Below, piece by piece: positions 16,400-25,616 of a stretch of DNA of 64,000 nucleotides; the stretch's first letter is position 1, and every line of letters starts with the position of its first letter. Origin of the DNA: CAZICM01 sp964537685 (GTDB lineage: Bacteria; Myxococcota_A; Polyangia; Polyangiales; Polyangiaceae). A model generated the notes under the pieces. That model was not told the origin of the DNA and made no database searches. It saw only the letters and a program-made list of their open reading frames with translations. The stretch is from the NCBI GenBank assembly GCA_964537685.1, contig CAZICM010000033.1, positions 41,859-105,858 on the forward strand, read 5' to 3'. Both the position numbers and the translations under genes were made by a program.

Positions 16400-18339
16400 G
16401 CCTCGTTGTCCAGCGCTCAGACACCAGCGAATTCCGCAAGCGCTTTCAGTGGATTGGGCTTGGCATGTTCCTGCTTTTGCTCGGCTTGGTCGTGCGCTTG
16501 TTTCAGCTTCAAGTACTCGAGGCCGACGACAACAAAGCCATTGCCCGCGAGAATATTGTCCGCCGCGTCACCTTGGCCACCACGCGGGGCATCGTCCGCG
16601 ATCGCAATGGCGAAGTGCTCGCCGCGAGCCGCCCTTCGTACAACGTGTATGTCGTGCCCGCGCGCCTCGACATGAGTACGACATGGCCCAAATTGGTCGA
16701 TTATCTCGGCGTCGGCGTGGATGAACGGGCTCGCCTCGAGACTTTGCTAACCGCCATCCGGGCCAGCGACGGCCCCCGCAAAAACCAGCAGATTCTGCTG
16801 AAAGAAGACATCTCGCGCGATTCGGTCGCGATGCTGGCGACCCACGAAGCCGACCTGCCCGCCGTGGATGTGGTGCCTGTACCGGTGCGCTATTACCCCT
16901 TCGAGGAAATCGGCGCGCATGTGCTCGGCTACATGGCGGAAGTCGATGCCGAAAAGCTCGCAAAACTCAGGAGCGCGGGCTATGTCGAGGGCGATCGCAT
17001 CGGCGTCACGGGCGTCGAGCGCGCATGGGAAAGCTATCTGCGCGGCACCCGCGGCTGGGAAAAGGTGCTCGTCGACGCCAAAGGCCGCAGAAGACCGGGC
17101 GGCGAAGGCATTATCGAGGAGCCCCGGAGGGTCGACCCCATCCCCGGCCGCGATCTGCGCCTAACGCTCGATGCTCAATTGCAAAAGGCCATCGATAAAG
17201 CCATGCGGGGCGAACTCGCGGGCGGCGTGGCGGCGGTCGATGTGCGCACGGGAAGAATTCTGGGGCTGTATTCAAAACCCGGCTACGACCCCAATGCCCT
17301 ATCGGGCGGCTCGGGAAAACAGGTCATCCGCGATGCCTTCCGAAGGCTGTACTCCGATCCGCTCAAACCTTCCCTCGATAAAACCATTTCAGGCGCCTAC
17401 CCGCCGGGCTCCACCTTCAAGCCTTTCACGGCCCTCGCCGCCCTCGAGCGCGGACTTCTCGATCCCCGGACAACGTCTCAATGCCGCGGCTTTCTCACCT
17501 TCGGAAAAAGGATGTTCCGCTGCACCCACGTCCACGGCGCCGTCAGCTTGCACGCGGCCTTGGCCGAATCGTGCAACGTCTATTTTTGGCGCCTCGCGGC
17601 CGAATACGGCGTTGGTATGGATCTCATCGCCGAGATGGGGCAGCGCTTTGGTTTAGGCGCGCGCACGGGCTTGGGCGTCAATGCGGAGGCCAGCGGCCGA
17701 ATGCCAACGCGCGCGTGGATGACCATCCGGAACAAGGGCCAGTTTAGGCTGGGTTACGGCCTTAACGCGGCGATTGGGCAAGGCGCCACGACAGTTACCG
17801 TGCTTCAGCTTGCGCTGGCCTATGCGGCCCTTGCCAACGGAGGAACGCTGTATCAGCCGCAGTTGGTGAGAGCCGTGGAAACCAGTGCTGGAACGGTGGT
17901 CCAAGAATTCACGCCCAGGGTGCGCCGCCAAGTCGACATACGCCCAGAAAACCTAGCCTTGGTGCAGAAAGCGCTGGTTGCAGGCGTTAACGAAGCGGGC
18001 GGCACGGCCTATCGGGCACGCCTCGAAGGCGTCGATTTAGCCGGCAAAACAGGCACCGCCCAAGTCTCTCACCGCCTCACCCGCGGCATCGAAGCCGAGC
18101 GCGTTTGGTACTTCAACCGCGAGCACGCCTGGTTTTCGGGCTACACCCCCATCCGCTCGCCCGAAGTCGCCATTGTTGTGCTGATTGAACACGGCGGCGC
18201 GGGCGGAAAACACGCGGCCCCCGTCGCCTTCGAAGCCATGCGCGCCTACCAGGAACTCTCGCGCGAACGGCCTTCTGGACCGAGAGCGGGCGTTCAAAAC
18301 CCCGGGCGGGCACCTAAAGCATCGGGAGGAGCACCATGA
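16396..18339 (+). CDS. mrdA: Penicillin-binding protein 2 (elongation transpeptidase)
   Basis: The class B transpeptidase of the elongasome: it cross-links peptidoglycan made by RodA. A single N-terminal membrane anchor (GLGMFLLLLGLVVRLFQLQVL), then the non-catalytic dimerisation region with RGIVRDRNGEVLA, then the transpeptidase domain with all three active-site motifs: S339-T-F-K342, S392-C-N394 and K551-T-G553. GAYPPGSTFKPF is diagnostic. Length 647 is normal. It overlaps mreD and rodA by 4 bp at either end, so the three are translationally coupled. A disordered Pro/Gly/Ala tail of about 35 residues follows the domain. Confidence 0.96.
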   Translation: MSLVVQRSDTSEFRKRFQWIGLGMFLLLLGLVVRLFQLQVLEADDNKAIARENIVRRVTLATTRGIVRDRNGEVLAASRPSYNVYVVPARLDMSTTWPKLVDYLGVGVDERARLETLLTAIRASDGPRKNQQILLKEDISRDSVAMLATHEADLPAVDVVPVPVRYYPFEEIGAHVLGYMAEVDAEKLAKLRSAGYVEGDRIGVTGVERAWESYLRGTRGWEKVLVDAKGRRRPGGEGIIEEPRRVDPIPGRDLRLTLDAQLQKAIDKAMRGELAGGVAAVDVRTGRILGLYSKPGYDPNALSGGSGKQVIRDAFRRLYSDPLKPSLDKTISGAYPPGSTFKPFTALAALERGLLDPRTTSQCRGFLTFGKRMFRCTHVHGAVSLHAALAESCNVYFWRLAAEYGVGMDLIAEMGQRFGLGARTGLGVNAEASGRMPTRAWMTIRNKGQFRLGYGLNAAIGQGATTVTVLQLALAYAALANGGTLYQPQLVRAVETSAGTVVQEFTPRVRRQVDIRPENLALVQKALVAGVNEAGGTAYRARLEGVDLAGKTGTAQVSHRLTRGIEAERVWYFNREHAWFSGYTPIRSPEVAIVVLIEHGGAGGKHAAPVAFEAMRAYQELSRERPSGPRAGVQNPGRAPKASGGAP

Positions 18340-19475
18340 TTCTTGGCGAAGGCACTTCTCCCCGGACGCGCGATCATTTCGAATGGCCGATTTTTTTGTC
18401 GGCCGCGATGATCGCCGTACTCGGCGTTTTGAATTTATACAGCGCGACGAGCGTGTATTCGGGCGCCCGCGCCGAACTCTATATCAGCCAGGTGTATTGG
18501 CTGTTTGTCGGCGGAATCTTCGGTGGAATTCTTGTCGCCATCGACTACCGCCATTTTGAACGTTTTGGTTATATACTCTATACATTTGGCGTATTTTCGC
18601 TGTTATTGGTATTTGTGCTGGCCAAAGACGTGCGCGGCTCGGCCCGCTGGATTGAATTTGGCTCATTCAGTTTTCAGCCCAGCGAATTCATGAAGGTATT
18701 TTTGGTCATCGCACTGGCCAAATTCCTTCACGACGATCCGAGAAACGAAGGGCGCAATCTGCGCGACCTCGCCATTCCAGCCGGATTGACAGCCGTTCCT
18801 GCTTTATTGATTCTGCGTCAGCCCGATCTAGGCACGGCTTCCATTTTGATGCTGGTGTTTCTCACCATTGCCCTATTGACCAAAGTGCGCTGGAAGAGCG
18901 TGCTCATTTTTGTGAGCACCTGCGCCGCCGTTCTGCCCATTATCTGGACCTATGTATTGCTTCCCTATCAGCGCGACCGCATCACCACCTTTCTCAATCC
19001 CGAACAAGACTTGATGGGCCGCGGATGGCATGCCCATCATTCGCGCGTGGCCATCGGCAACGGCGGCCTCTTTGGTTCGGGTTTTATGAAAGGTTCCCAA
19101 AATCAATTCCTCTTCATTCCCGACCAACACACGGATTTTCCCTTTCCCGTCTTCGCGGAGGAATGGGGATTCGCGGGCACTTTCTTTTTGGTCTCGGTGT
19201 ATGGATTGCTTGTTCTGTGGGGATTGCGCGTGGCTTCTCAAGCCCGGGATCGCTTTGGTGCCGTGCTCGGCGTGGGCTGCTCCGCCATTATCTTTTGGCA
19301 CGCGCTGATCAATATGGGGATGACGTCCGGCGTTCTTCCTGTCGTCGGCGTGACGTTGCCGCTTTTTTCCTACGGTGGTTCAAGCGTAACGACCGTATTG
19401 ATGGCTATTGCAATGATTATGAATGTGTCTATGCGGCGTTTTTCAGGATTGCCCGCGGCAGACAGGCTGGGATAG
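18336..19475 (+). CDS. rodA: RodA, SEDS-family peptidoglycan glycosyltransferase
   Basis: Polymerises lipid II into glycan strands together with PBP2. It is a multi-pass protein of 379 residues with the SEDS landmarks GSARWIEFGSFSFQPSEFMK, LRQPDLGTASI, then GSGFMKGSQNQFLFIPDQHTDF-like loop residues (GxFMxGSQ, LFIPxQHTDFPF) and SYGGSSV near the C-terminus. WP-like start MILGEGTSPRTRDHFEWPIF leads directly into the first helix. Last gene of the shape operon; convergent with the glycine-rich lipoprotein gene only 1 bp away. Confidence 0.96.
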   Translation: MILGEGTSPRTRDHFEWPIFLSAAMIAVLGVLNLYSATSVYSGARAELYISQVYWLFVGGIFGGILVAIDYRHFERFGYILYTFGVFSLLLVFVLAKDVRGSARWIEFGSFSFQPSEFMKVFLVIALAKFLHDDPRNEGRNLRDLAIPAGLTAVPALLILRQPDLGTASILMLVFLTIALLTKVRWKSVLIFVSTCAAVLPIIWTYVLLPYQRDRITTFLNPEQDLMGRGWHAHHSRVAIGNGGLFGSGFMKGSQNQFLFIPDQHTDFPFPVFAEEWGFAGTFFLVSVYGLLVLWGLRVASQARDRFGAVLGVGCSAIIFWHALINMGMTSGVLPVVGVTLPLFSYGGSSVTTVLMAIAMIMNVSMRRFSGLPAADRLG

Positions 19476-19476
19476 G

Positions 19477-21036
19477 TCAATTCGATCCGCTTGCTGATAA
19501 ATTCTCAAATAAGAGCTGTTCGATCGCTGTTCCGCCGCTGCCCTGATTCTGAAAGGCATTCCCGCCTCCGCCATTGCCGCCCAAACCCGCCTCACCGAGC
19601 GTCACCACCCGCGAGCCTGTCGGAGCCGTTCCCTTGAAGGCGATGGCCAGTGAATGGCCTCCGCTGCCGCCGCCTCCCGGACCCCCAGCCCCGCCCTCGC
19701 CTCCCAAACCTCCCTTGCAGCCTTTTTCCAAGGTGATCATCATCGCATTTCCTCCCCCCAGCGAGCCATCCGCCCCAAGCCCTCCCGCTTGAGCATCGCC
19801 CCCATCCCCGCCCCGGCCGCCTTTGCCCGTCTTTAGCAATACATTGTCGAAAGTGACCGCGGCATCGATGCTTACCAGCGCAATGCTCGAACCTCCGGGC
19901 AAACCGCCCTTGCCGCCCTCTCCGCCGCATCCACCGGCTCCACCCGCCCCTCCGCTCGCTCCCGCGCAGCCCGCCATGCCTTTTTGACCCGCTCCGCCTC
20001 CGCCTCCCTGGCCAGGCGTACCATAAGCGCCATCCCCGCCCGCACTTCCCATCCATCCTAACGAAATGGACAATCTTCCGATATCATTGGCGCCGGCCCC
20101 CGGCATTCCAGGCTGCCCATCCGCCCCATTTTGACCCGCGCCGCCCACGGCGCAGCCTAGTCCTGCCAGACCGCCCGCGCCTTTCATGTCCACAAGCGGC
20201 GAACCGGCTTGACCATTTTCGCCGGTGCTTTCCTGGCCATCGCCGCCCGCGCCGCCGATAGAGCTCACCGTATTGGGGCCCATTGCGCTTGGACATTGAT
20301 TGGCATGAAGAAATCCGCCCTTGTTCTGGGTCGCATCGGCACATGCATCGATACCGATATTGGTGGCATCGGGAAGCGGGGTTTCGGGCGCCATGGCCGG
20401 GCCGCTCATCCCATGTTCCCCGTCGGCTGCATCCGCGGCCACAAGCTCACTGTTTTTAATGCCGACAACCGAATTGGATTGCACAACCACCGCAATGGAT
20501 GAACCACCTGCTGTATTGGCGGCGCCGGCTTGAATCACAAAGCTTTCAATATAATTTGGCGTCGTTCCCAAGACGCGGAGGGCAATGCTATCGGCGGGAC
20601 CTTTGAGCACGGTGCGCTCACCGCCCTCAACCCATGTCCATGCCGCGCCCGTGCAATTATCAAAGCCGCCCACAAGGGAAATCCCCGCGGGCAATTCGAT
20701 AGACTCTTCAAAAACACCTTTGCATGCAAATACGACGGGACGGCTTTCGGCCGCCGCTTTCGTCAGCGCTTTCGAAAGAGTGCGCAGCGGTTTTTCTTGA
20801 GTGCCCGCGCCATCCACATCATCGCCGGCCGGTGAAACAAATACACCGCAATTGTCTTTCAATTCGGTTGGATTTACCCACGGTGTATCGCCGCACATGC
20901 CATTTCCACCATTTGTATCGGGCAGATCCGCCGTAAAACGCAAGCCGGGGCAGCCTGCGCCAAACACGGCGAGCGCGCCGAGCAAGAGTGTGTGAACCAT
21001 TCGATGGGATTCAAGACAAGCGAGGGAACGTTTCAT
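19477..21036 (-). CDS. Glycine-rich (PGRS-like) lipoprotein, paralog 1
   Basis: A 519-residue surface protein. The signal MVHTLLLGALAVFGAGC carries a lipobox. The N-terminal half has the pattern GVFVSPAGDDVDGAGTQEKP-x-R-T-L-x-x-A-L, seen in right-handed beta-helix/DUF1565-like proteins. The C-terminal half is a long G-x-G-G-x-G-G repeat with short inserts (GGEGGKGG, GGSSIALVS), ending in a conserved HSLAIAFKGTAPTG block. Start chosen at ATG 21036 because AAAGGA lies upstream and the signal follows. It is one of three adjacent paralogs on this strand (also 21119-22711 and 22827-24398). No enzyme motif was seen; a structural or adhesive role is inferred. Confidence 0.8.
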   Translation of the reverse strand: MKRSLACLESHRMVHTLLLGALAVFGAGCPGLRFTADLPDTNGGNGMCGDTPWVNPTELKDNCGVFVSPAGDDVDGAGTQEKPLRTLSKALTKAAAESRPVVFACKGVFEESIELPAGISLVGGFDNCTGAAWTWVEGGERTVLKGPADSIALRVLGTTPNYIESFVIQAGAANTAGGSSIAVVVQSNSVVGIKNSELVAADAADGEHGMSGPAMAPETPLPDATNIGIDACADATQNKGGFLHANQCPSAMGPNTVSSIGGAGGDGQESTGENGQAGSPLVDMKGAGGLAGLGCAVGGAGQNGADGQPGMPGAGANDIGRLSISLGWMGSAGGDGAYGTPGQGGGGGAGQKGMAGCAGASGGAGGAGGCGGEGGKGGLPGGSSIALVSIDAAVTFDNVLLKTGKGGRGGDGGDAQAGGLGADGSLGGGNAMMITLEKGCKGGLGGEGGAGGPGGGGSGGHSLAIAFKGTAPTGSRVVTLGEAGLGGNGGGGNAFQNQGSGGTAIEQLLFENLSASGSN

Positions 21037-21118
21037 CGGTTCGTTCCTTTTTTGAAGGAGTTGAAGGGCAGCGACCGGAAGCGCCGATACCGCCCATTGG
21101 GGATAGTGTGTAGGAGAT

Positions 21119-22711
21119 TTACGGGGCTGGGAATTCCAATTGCTCTTGTGCTTTTCCTGTCTCGCCGCCATTCATCTGGACGCCGCCGTTCCCTCCAGGG
21201 CCTCCCTTTCCGGCCGTTTGGAACGACATCACTTGAAAGGTGCCCGTGGGCGCGGTGCCTTGGAAGGCAATACCAAGAGAATGGCCGCCATTGCCGCCTC
21301 CGCCGGTTCCGCCATTGCCGCCGTCTCCGCCGTCGCCCCCTGGACAGCCCGCAGGCAGCATTCCGTTGGACGCGCCTCCTACAGAGCCTTTGCCTCCTGA
21401 GCCTCCAAGCTGGGCATCCCCGCCTTTACCGCCGTTTCCGCCCAAACCCGCACTGAGCGTCACCGATGTGAGCTGCACATTGGAATTGATGCTGATCAGC
21501 GCAATGCTTGAGCCTCCTCCTTGGCCGCCCCGGCCGCCTTCTCCTCCACAGGCTCCCGCTCCGCCCGCGCCGCCGCCCGCTCCAGCGCATGCGCCGGAAC
21601 CCTTTCGCCCGCCGCCGCCTCCGCCTCCCTGCCCGACCTTTCCGTGGCCTCCATCGGCGCCGGCCACGCCTAGCCATCCCGTGTCGGATGTCAGCGTTCC
21701 CAAGCCCGCACCGCCGCCTCCAGGCGCGCCTGACACACCATTGGCGCCTGTTGTCCCGCTGCCCATTCCACAGGCAACATCGCCCGCCCCGCCCTTTCCG
21801 GACAGAGGCATATTTGGATCGGCGGGAGAGCCATCTTGACCGGCTTGTCCAACGAGCACAGTGCCATCACCGCCCGCACCTCCAATGGACATTTCGCCGC
21901 TTGCACAGAGATGGGTGGTGGGCAGGCCGCCATTGTTGAGCATTGAGTTCGTGCATGCGGCGGTGCCTTTGTTGGCGGCCGAGGCCATGGGTGTGGCGGG
22001 TATGTCTTGAGGCGCGTTTTCGCCCGGAGCTCCATCCATAGCGTCGGCGGCGAGGAAATCGCAGCGGCTCAACTGAACATTGGGATTTTGGTCCACGAGC
22101 ACGGCGATGGACGAGCCGCCGGAAACCGCTGCTTTGGCAGCATTCGCTGAAACTCCATCGACGCGCGTGAGCGTTTGAGAATCGGCCGTGGAGAGAATGC
22201 TCAGGGCTATTTCGCCTGGAGCTGCGGAAATGGTGCTTCTGTCGCTATCGGCTCCCGGTTTCCACGGTAGTGCGCTGCAATCCAGGCCACCGAATAGGCT
22301 GTAGCCCGCGGGGATGGCGACACTTTCGGGGTAGTCGCCCGCGCAGGCATAAATGCGTGTCAGCCCGTCTTTTTGCTGGTCAAGAGCATGTGTCAGCGTG
22401 CGGAAAGGTTTTTGGGAAGTACCGTCGCCATTTGTGTCATCGCCATTTGGACTGACAAAGATTCCACAGGCATCGCTGAGCACCTTGGAGTCTTCCAGGG
22501 GCGTGGCTGTGCAGCCGGCTGTATTGCCAGATCCGCCTTGACCGCCGCTTCCGCCGGACGATGTGGAGGTGGATGCCGCGGCGGCAGTATCGCCTGTTTC
22601 AGCCGACGATTCACATGCCGCGAACGCGAAAAGAGGCATCGGCACTGTGAAGACGATGAGCGCGATGCCGCGAAGAATTCGGTAGGAATGATGGTTCGGG
22701 GAATGTTTCAT
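21119..22711 (-). CDS. Glycine-rich (PGRS-like) lipoprotein, paralog 2
   Basis: 530 residues from ATG 22711, which has AGAAGGAG 8 bp upstream. The signal ALIVFTVPMPLFAFAAC ends in a lipobox cysteine, followed by a Thr/Ser/Gly spacer. It shares with its neighbours the block GIFVSPNGDDTNGDGTSQKP-x-R-T-L, the YSLFGGLDCS segment, the GGSSIAVL segment and a large G-x-G-G-x-G-G region. It ends with HSLGIAFQGTAPTG and a short tail. Cysteines recur at matching places in all three paralogs, suggesting disulfides outside the cytoplasm. Function unknown. Confidence 0.8.
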   Translation of the reverse strand: MKHSPNHHSYRILRGIALIVFTVPMPLFAFAACESSAETGDTAAAASTSTSSGGSGGQGGSGNTAGCTATPLEDSKVLSDACGIFVSPNGDDTNGDGTSQKPFRTLTHALDQQKDGLTRIYACAGDYPESVAIPAGYSLFGGLDCSALPWKPGADSDRSTISAAPGEIALSILSTADSQTLTRVDGVSANAAKAAVSGGSSIAVLVDQNPNVQLSRCDFLAADAMDGAPGENAPQDIPATPMASAANKGTAACTNSMLNNGGLPTTHLCASGEMSIGGAGGDGTVLVGQAGQDGSPADPNMPLSGKGGAGDVACGMGSGTTGANGVSGAPGGGGAGLGTLTSDTGWLGVAGADGGHGKVGQGGGGGGGRKGSGACAGAGGGAGGAGACGGEGGRGGQGGGSSIALISINSNVQLTSVTLSAGLGGNGGKGGDAQLGGSGGKGSVGGASNGMLPAGCPGGDGGDGGNGGTGGGGNGGHSLGIAFQGTAPTGTFQVMSFQTAGKGGPGGNGGVQMNGGETGKAQEQLEFPAP

Positions 22712-22826
22712 AGGCACTCCTTCTGGTTGTTTCACCTGCAGGACAAAGTTTTGCCCAGTGCCACGGTATTACGAAACACCCTCGTTGCATCTGCCTTCCG
22801 AACCGTGTGTTTTGGTATTTTAGTTT

Positions 22827-24398
22827 TCAATCAAAGGCCAGCGTTTGCTGCGCTTTGCCTTTTGCACCTTCAGAGCCCGCGGGATTGCCATCACCGCCCA
22901 ATCCACCCGTGCCTGCACCGTCCACAGGAACCGTAAACGACACATTCATTCCTGAATTGGGCGCCGTGCCTTGGTACGCAATGCCCAGCGAATGACCGCC
23001 TGTGCCTCCACCGCCGGGGCCGCCGCTGCCTCCGTTTCCGCCCTTACCTCCGCCGCAGCCTGCATAGAGGGACACATTTCCATTGTTTGAGCCGCCGGTA
23101 CCGCCATCACCGCCGGTAGCACCGGGCTGAGAATTGCCGCCATTGCCGCCGTTGCCCGCTTTGTTGCTGATGAGCGTCGTTTTTGCCAGCGTAACGGTCG
23201 CATTGAGACTCACGAGGGCGATACTCGAGCCGCCGGACTTGCCGCCTCCCCCGCCTTCACCGCCACAGCCGCCCGCACCGCCCGCGGCTCCGCTTGCGCC
23301 CGCGCAATTCACCATGCCTTTTTGGCCGCCGCCTCCCCCGCCGCCCTGTCCGGGTTTGCCCTTTGCGCCCGCGCCTCCTTCGGCGCCAACCCATCCCAGC
23401 GTGATCGATAAAAACCCTTGAACATTCGCGCCCGCGCCTCCGAGACCATTCTCGCCGTCGGCCCCGGCCTTGCCATTTCCACCTTGGCTGCAGTTCGACT
23501 GGCCAGCGCTTCCACCGTTGATTTCAGGCACGGTAGGAGCCGGACTGCATGTGCCATCGCTGCCCGCCTTGCTGGATACCGTTCCGCCATTTCCTCCATC
23601 GCCTCCAAGTGAATATTCGGGGTTATTCGGGTCGTTCGAGCACACATGTTCCATGCCCAGCCCACCAAGATTGCTGCTTGTGCTGGTGCAGGCTTTTACG
23701 CCGTTGGCGCCCGGAGGAGGCTTGCTGGGAGGTGTTGGATCGGCGCTGGCTCCATTTTCGCCATTCAAGGCCGTGCCAGCTTTTAACGAGCAATCTTCGA
23801 AGTGCACGATGGCATCTTTACCCGCCACAACCGCTATCGAGCTGCCCCCTGCTTCCGATGCATTTGCGGCTTCTACATCGAAGAATTCGATGCGGGTCTC
23901 GGCGCTGCCATCTCCCTCGAGGGTGAGCGGAATCTTGCCCGGGGCGCCTCGAAGCGCGGTGTGTTCGGTGGTCAGCGCCCAGGCATTATCGCAATCCAGT
24001 CCACCGAAGAGCTTGAGCCCCGCAGGCACAACAAGCTGACCATTCAGACTGCCTTTGCACACAAAAACATACGGTTTCTGAAGCTCTTTAGCCTTCGCGG
24101 CGGCTTCGCTTACATCGCCCAGGGGCGACATCTTTGAGCCGTCACCTCCCGATGCCGCGGGTTTGACAAACACGCCGCAATCCTCGTTGATCACCGACGC
24201 ATCGTCGCGGGGCGATGCATTGCAGGACATGTTGATCTGCCCCCCGCCGCTGCTTGAACCTGGACCGGAAGAGCCAAGCCCCGGGCATTCCCCGTTCAGC
24301 GTGCAATCCTCAGCCGAATTCGCGCACGCGCTTATCTGCGCGGAGGCGGCGCCGAACATGACAAACACAAAAGCGAGTGATGTGTGAAGAGCGCGCAT
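22827..24398 (-). CDS. Glycine-rich (PGRS-like) secreted protein, paralog 3
   Basis: 523 residues from ATG 24398, preceded by AGGAGG. The signal is LAFVFVMFGAASAQISAC, so either an AxA cleavage or a lipobox is possible. Organisation matches the two paralogs downstream: an N-terminal GVFVKPAASGGDGSKMSPLG block, LKLFGGLDCDN, GGSSIAVV, then the G-x-G-G-x-G-G region with GGEGGGGGKSGGSSIALVS and the closing HSLGIAYQGTAPNSG block. The gene probably shares a transcript with the PEGA protein gene 80 bp upstream. No catalytic motif visible. Confidence 0.8.
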   Translation of the reverse strand: MRALHTSLAFVFVMFGAASAQISACANSAEDCTLNGECPGLGSSGPGSSSGGGQINMSCNASPRDDASVINEDCGVFVKPAASGGDGSKMSPLGDVSEAAAKAKELQKPYVFVCKGSLNGQLVVPAGLKLFGGLDCDNAWALTTEHTALRGAPGKIPLTLEGDGSAETRIEFFDVEAANASEAGGSSIAVVAGKDAIVHFEDCSLKAGTALNGENGASADPTPPSKPPPGANGVKACTSTSSNLGGLGMEHVCSNDPNNPEYSLGGDGGNGGTVSSKAGSDGTCSPAPTVPEINGGSAGQSNCSQGGNGKAGADGENGLGGAGANVQGFLSITLGWVGAEGGAGAKGKPGQGGGGGGGQKGMVNCAGASGAAGGAGGCGGEGGGGGKSGGSSIALVSLNATVTLAKTTLISNKAGNGGNGGNSQPGATGGDGGTGGSNNGNVSLYAGCGGGKGGNGGSGGPGGGGTGGHSLGIAYQGTAPNSGMNVSFTVPVDGAGTGGLGGDGNPAGSEGAKGKAQQTLAFD

Positions 24399-24478
24399 AA
24401 GGACTTCCTCCTGCAAACAAATGGCCGGAAGGCCAAGGCTAGTGCGAGAAATATGATTGTGGAGAGTTCTTGAGAAAA

Positions 24479-25570
24479 TCAGAAGTGCGCATGAATGAGC
24501 ACACCCGCCGTATGAGGCCCAGCCAGGGGAATTGCCGTGGCGGTGGGCGAGGTTTTCTCGGTTTTGCTGCGGAATTTGTAGACATACAGCGCGGTGGCGA
24601 CGGTGCCCACAAGAGCCATCGAGCCCACGATCATGGTGCCGACACCAACGTTATGAAATGTGTCGTGATCGGTGCGCAGCGCTTTGAGTTCGCTGCATTG
24701 AGGCTGCACGGCATTGGGCGGCGCACAGGGAGTCGCGCCGCTGGAGCTTCTCAGTGTGTTCAGCAGAGCATCGGCGTCTTCGGCCTTTGAATTACTGGCG
24801 ACAAGCAAGCCGATTCCCGTTCCAAGCGCGGCCGCGCTCACAGCACCACCCGCCACGAGAACAGGCAGAATCCAGGCTGGCCGCTTGGGCTTAATCGCGA
24901 TGGGCACGGGTGCCTCGAACCTGGTGAGGTTCAACGAAATTTCCTGCGTTGATCCTTTCGCGATGTTGAGCTCTTGCACGGCCGGGTTAAAGCCCTCCAT
25001 GCGAGCCTCAATTTTGCGCGCGCCCGCATCGATGAAAATCTCTTGATCAAAAGGCGCTTGGCCCACGGATTTGCCATCGATGAGCACATCGGCGCCGGCA
25101 ATATTCACCTTGATCGTCAGCGTGCCAATTTGCTTGAGCGCCTCTTCAAAGCGCTGGCGTGTCTTTTCACGGGCCTCGGGTTTTCCATTGGCCGGAAACT
25201 GCCGCATGCTGTGAATCAGATGTTCCGCCGCATCGCGGGGCATGTTGAGAACGAGCTCGACAGCGCCCAAATTGCCCGCGATGTCATAGCTTTGCTTGAG
25301 CTTCCAGGCGTCTTTGTAGAACTGATACGCGTCTTTGAGGCGGTTTTGCTTATACGCCTCGTTGCCCTGGCGATAGAACTCGTCGGCCTTGTCCATCGCA
25401 GCGGCTGCATTTGCCGCGGGCTGTGCCGTACTCGAGGCCGCAGATGGAGGCTGTGCCGGTGAGGCCGGCTGTCCTGCGGGCGGCGGTGCCGCGTGAGCGA
25501 ACGAAGCGAAGCCGGCGCAGTACAGCGCGGCAAGCAATGGTGCGAAACAGACGGGTTGCAGTCGTTCCAT
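24479..25570 (-). CDS. PEGA-domain protein with one C-terminal membrane segment pair
   Basis: 363 residues. Signal-like start MERLQPVCFAPLLAALYC ending in SFAHA; a Pro/Ala-rich spacer; a TPR-like helical region (ADEFYRQGNEAYKQNRLKDAYQFYKDAWKLK); then a PEGA domain around VNIAGADVLIDGKSVGQAPF, with the classic D-G-x-x-x-G-x-x-P turn. After it come two hydrophobic helices (WILPVLVAGGAVSAAALGTGIGLLVA and VGVGTMIVGSMALVGTVATALYVY). PEGA domains bind or mimic surface structures in envelope proteins of myxobacteria. It probably belongs with the glycine-rich lipoproteins downstream. Confidence 0.82.
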   Translation of the reverse strand: MERLQPVCFAPLLAALYCAGFASFAHAAPPPAGQPASPAQPPSAASSTAQPAANAAAAMDKADEFYRQGNEAYKQNRLKDAYQFYKDAWKLKQSYDIAGNLGAVELVLNMPRDAAEHLIHSMRQFPANGKPEAREKTRQRFEEALKQIGTLTIKVNIAGADVLIDGKSVGQAPFDQEIFIDAGARKIEARMEGFNPAVQELNIAKGSTQEISLNLTRFEAPVPIAIKPKRPAWILPVLVAGGAVSAAALGTGIGLLVASNSKAEDADALLNTLRSSSGATPCAPPNAVQPQCSELKALRTDHDTFHNVGVGTMIVGSMALVGTVATALYVYKFRSKTEKTSPTATAIPLAGPHTAGVLIHAHF

Positions 25571-25616
25571 GATGGTGAGTCTGTTGCTCTGCTTCTGCAT
25601 GCTGGGCTAGCTGAGC

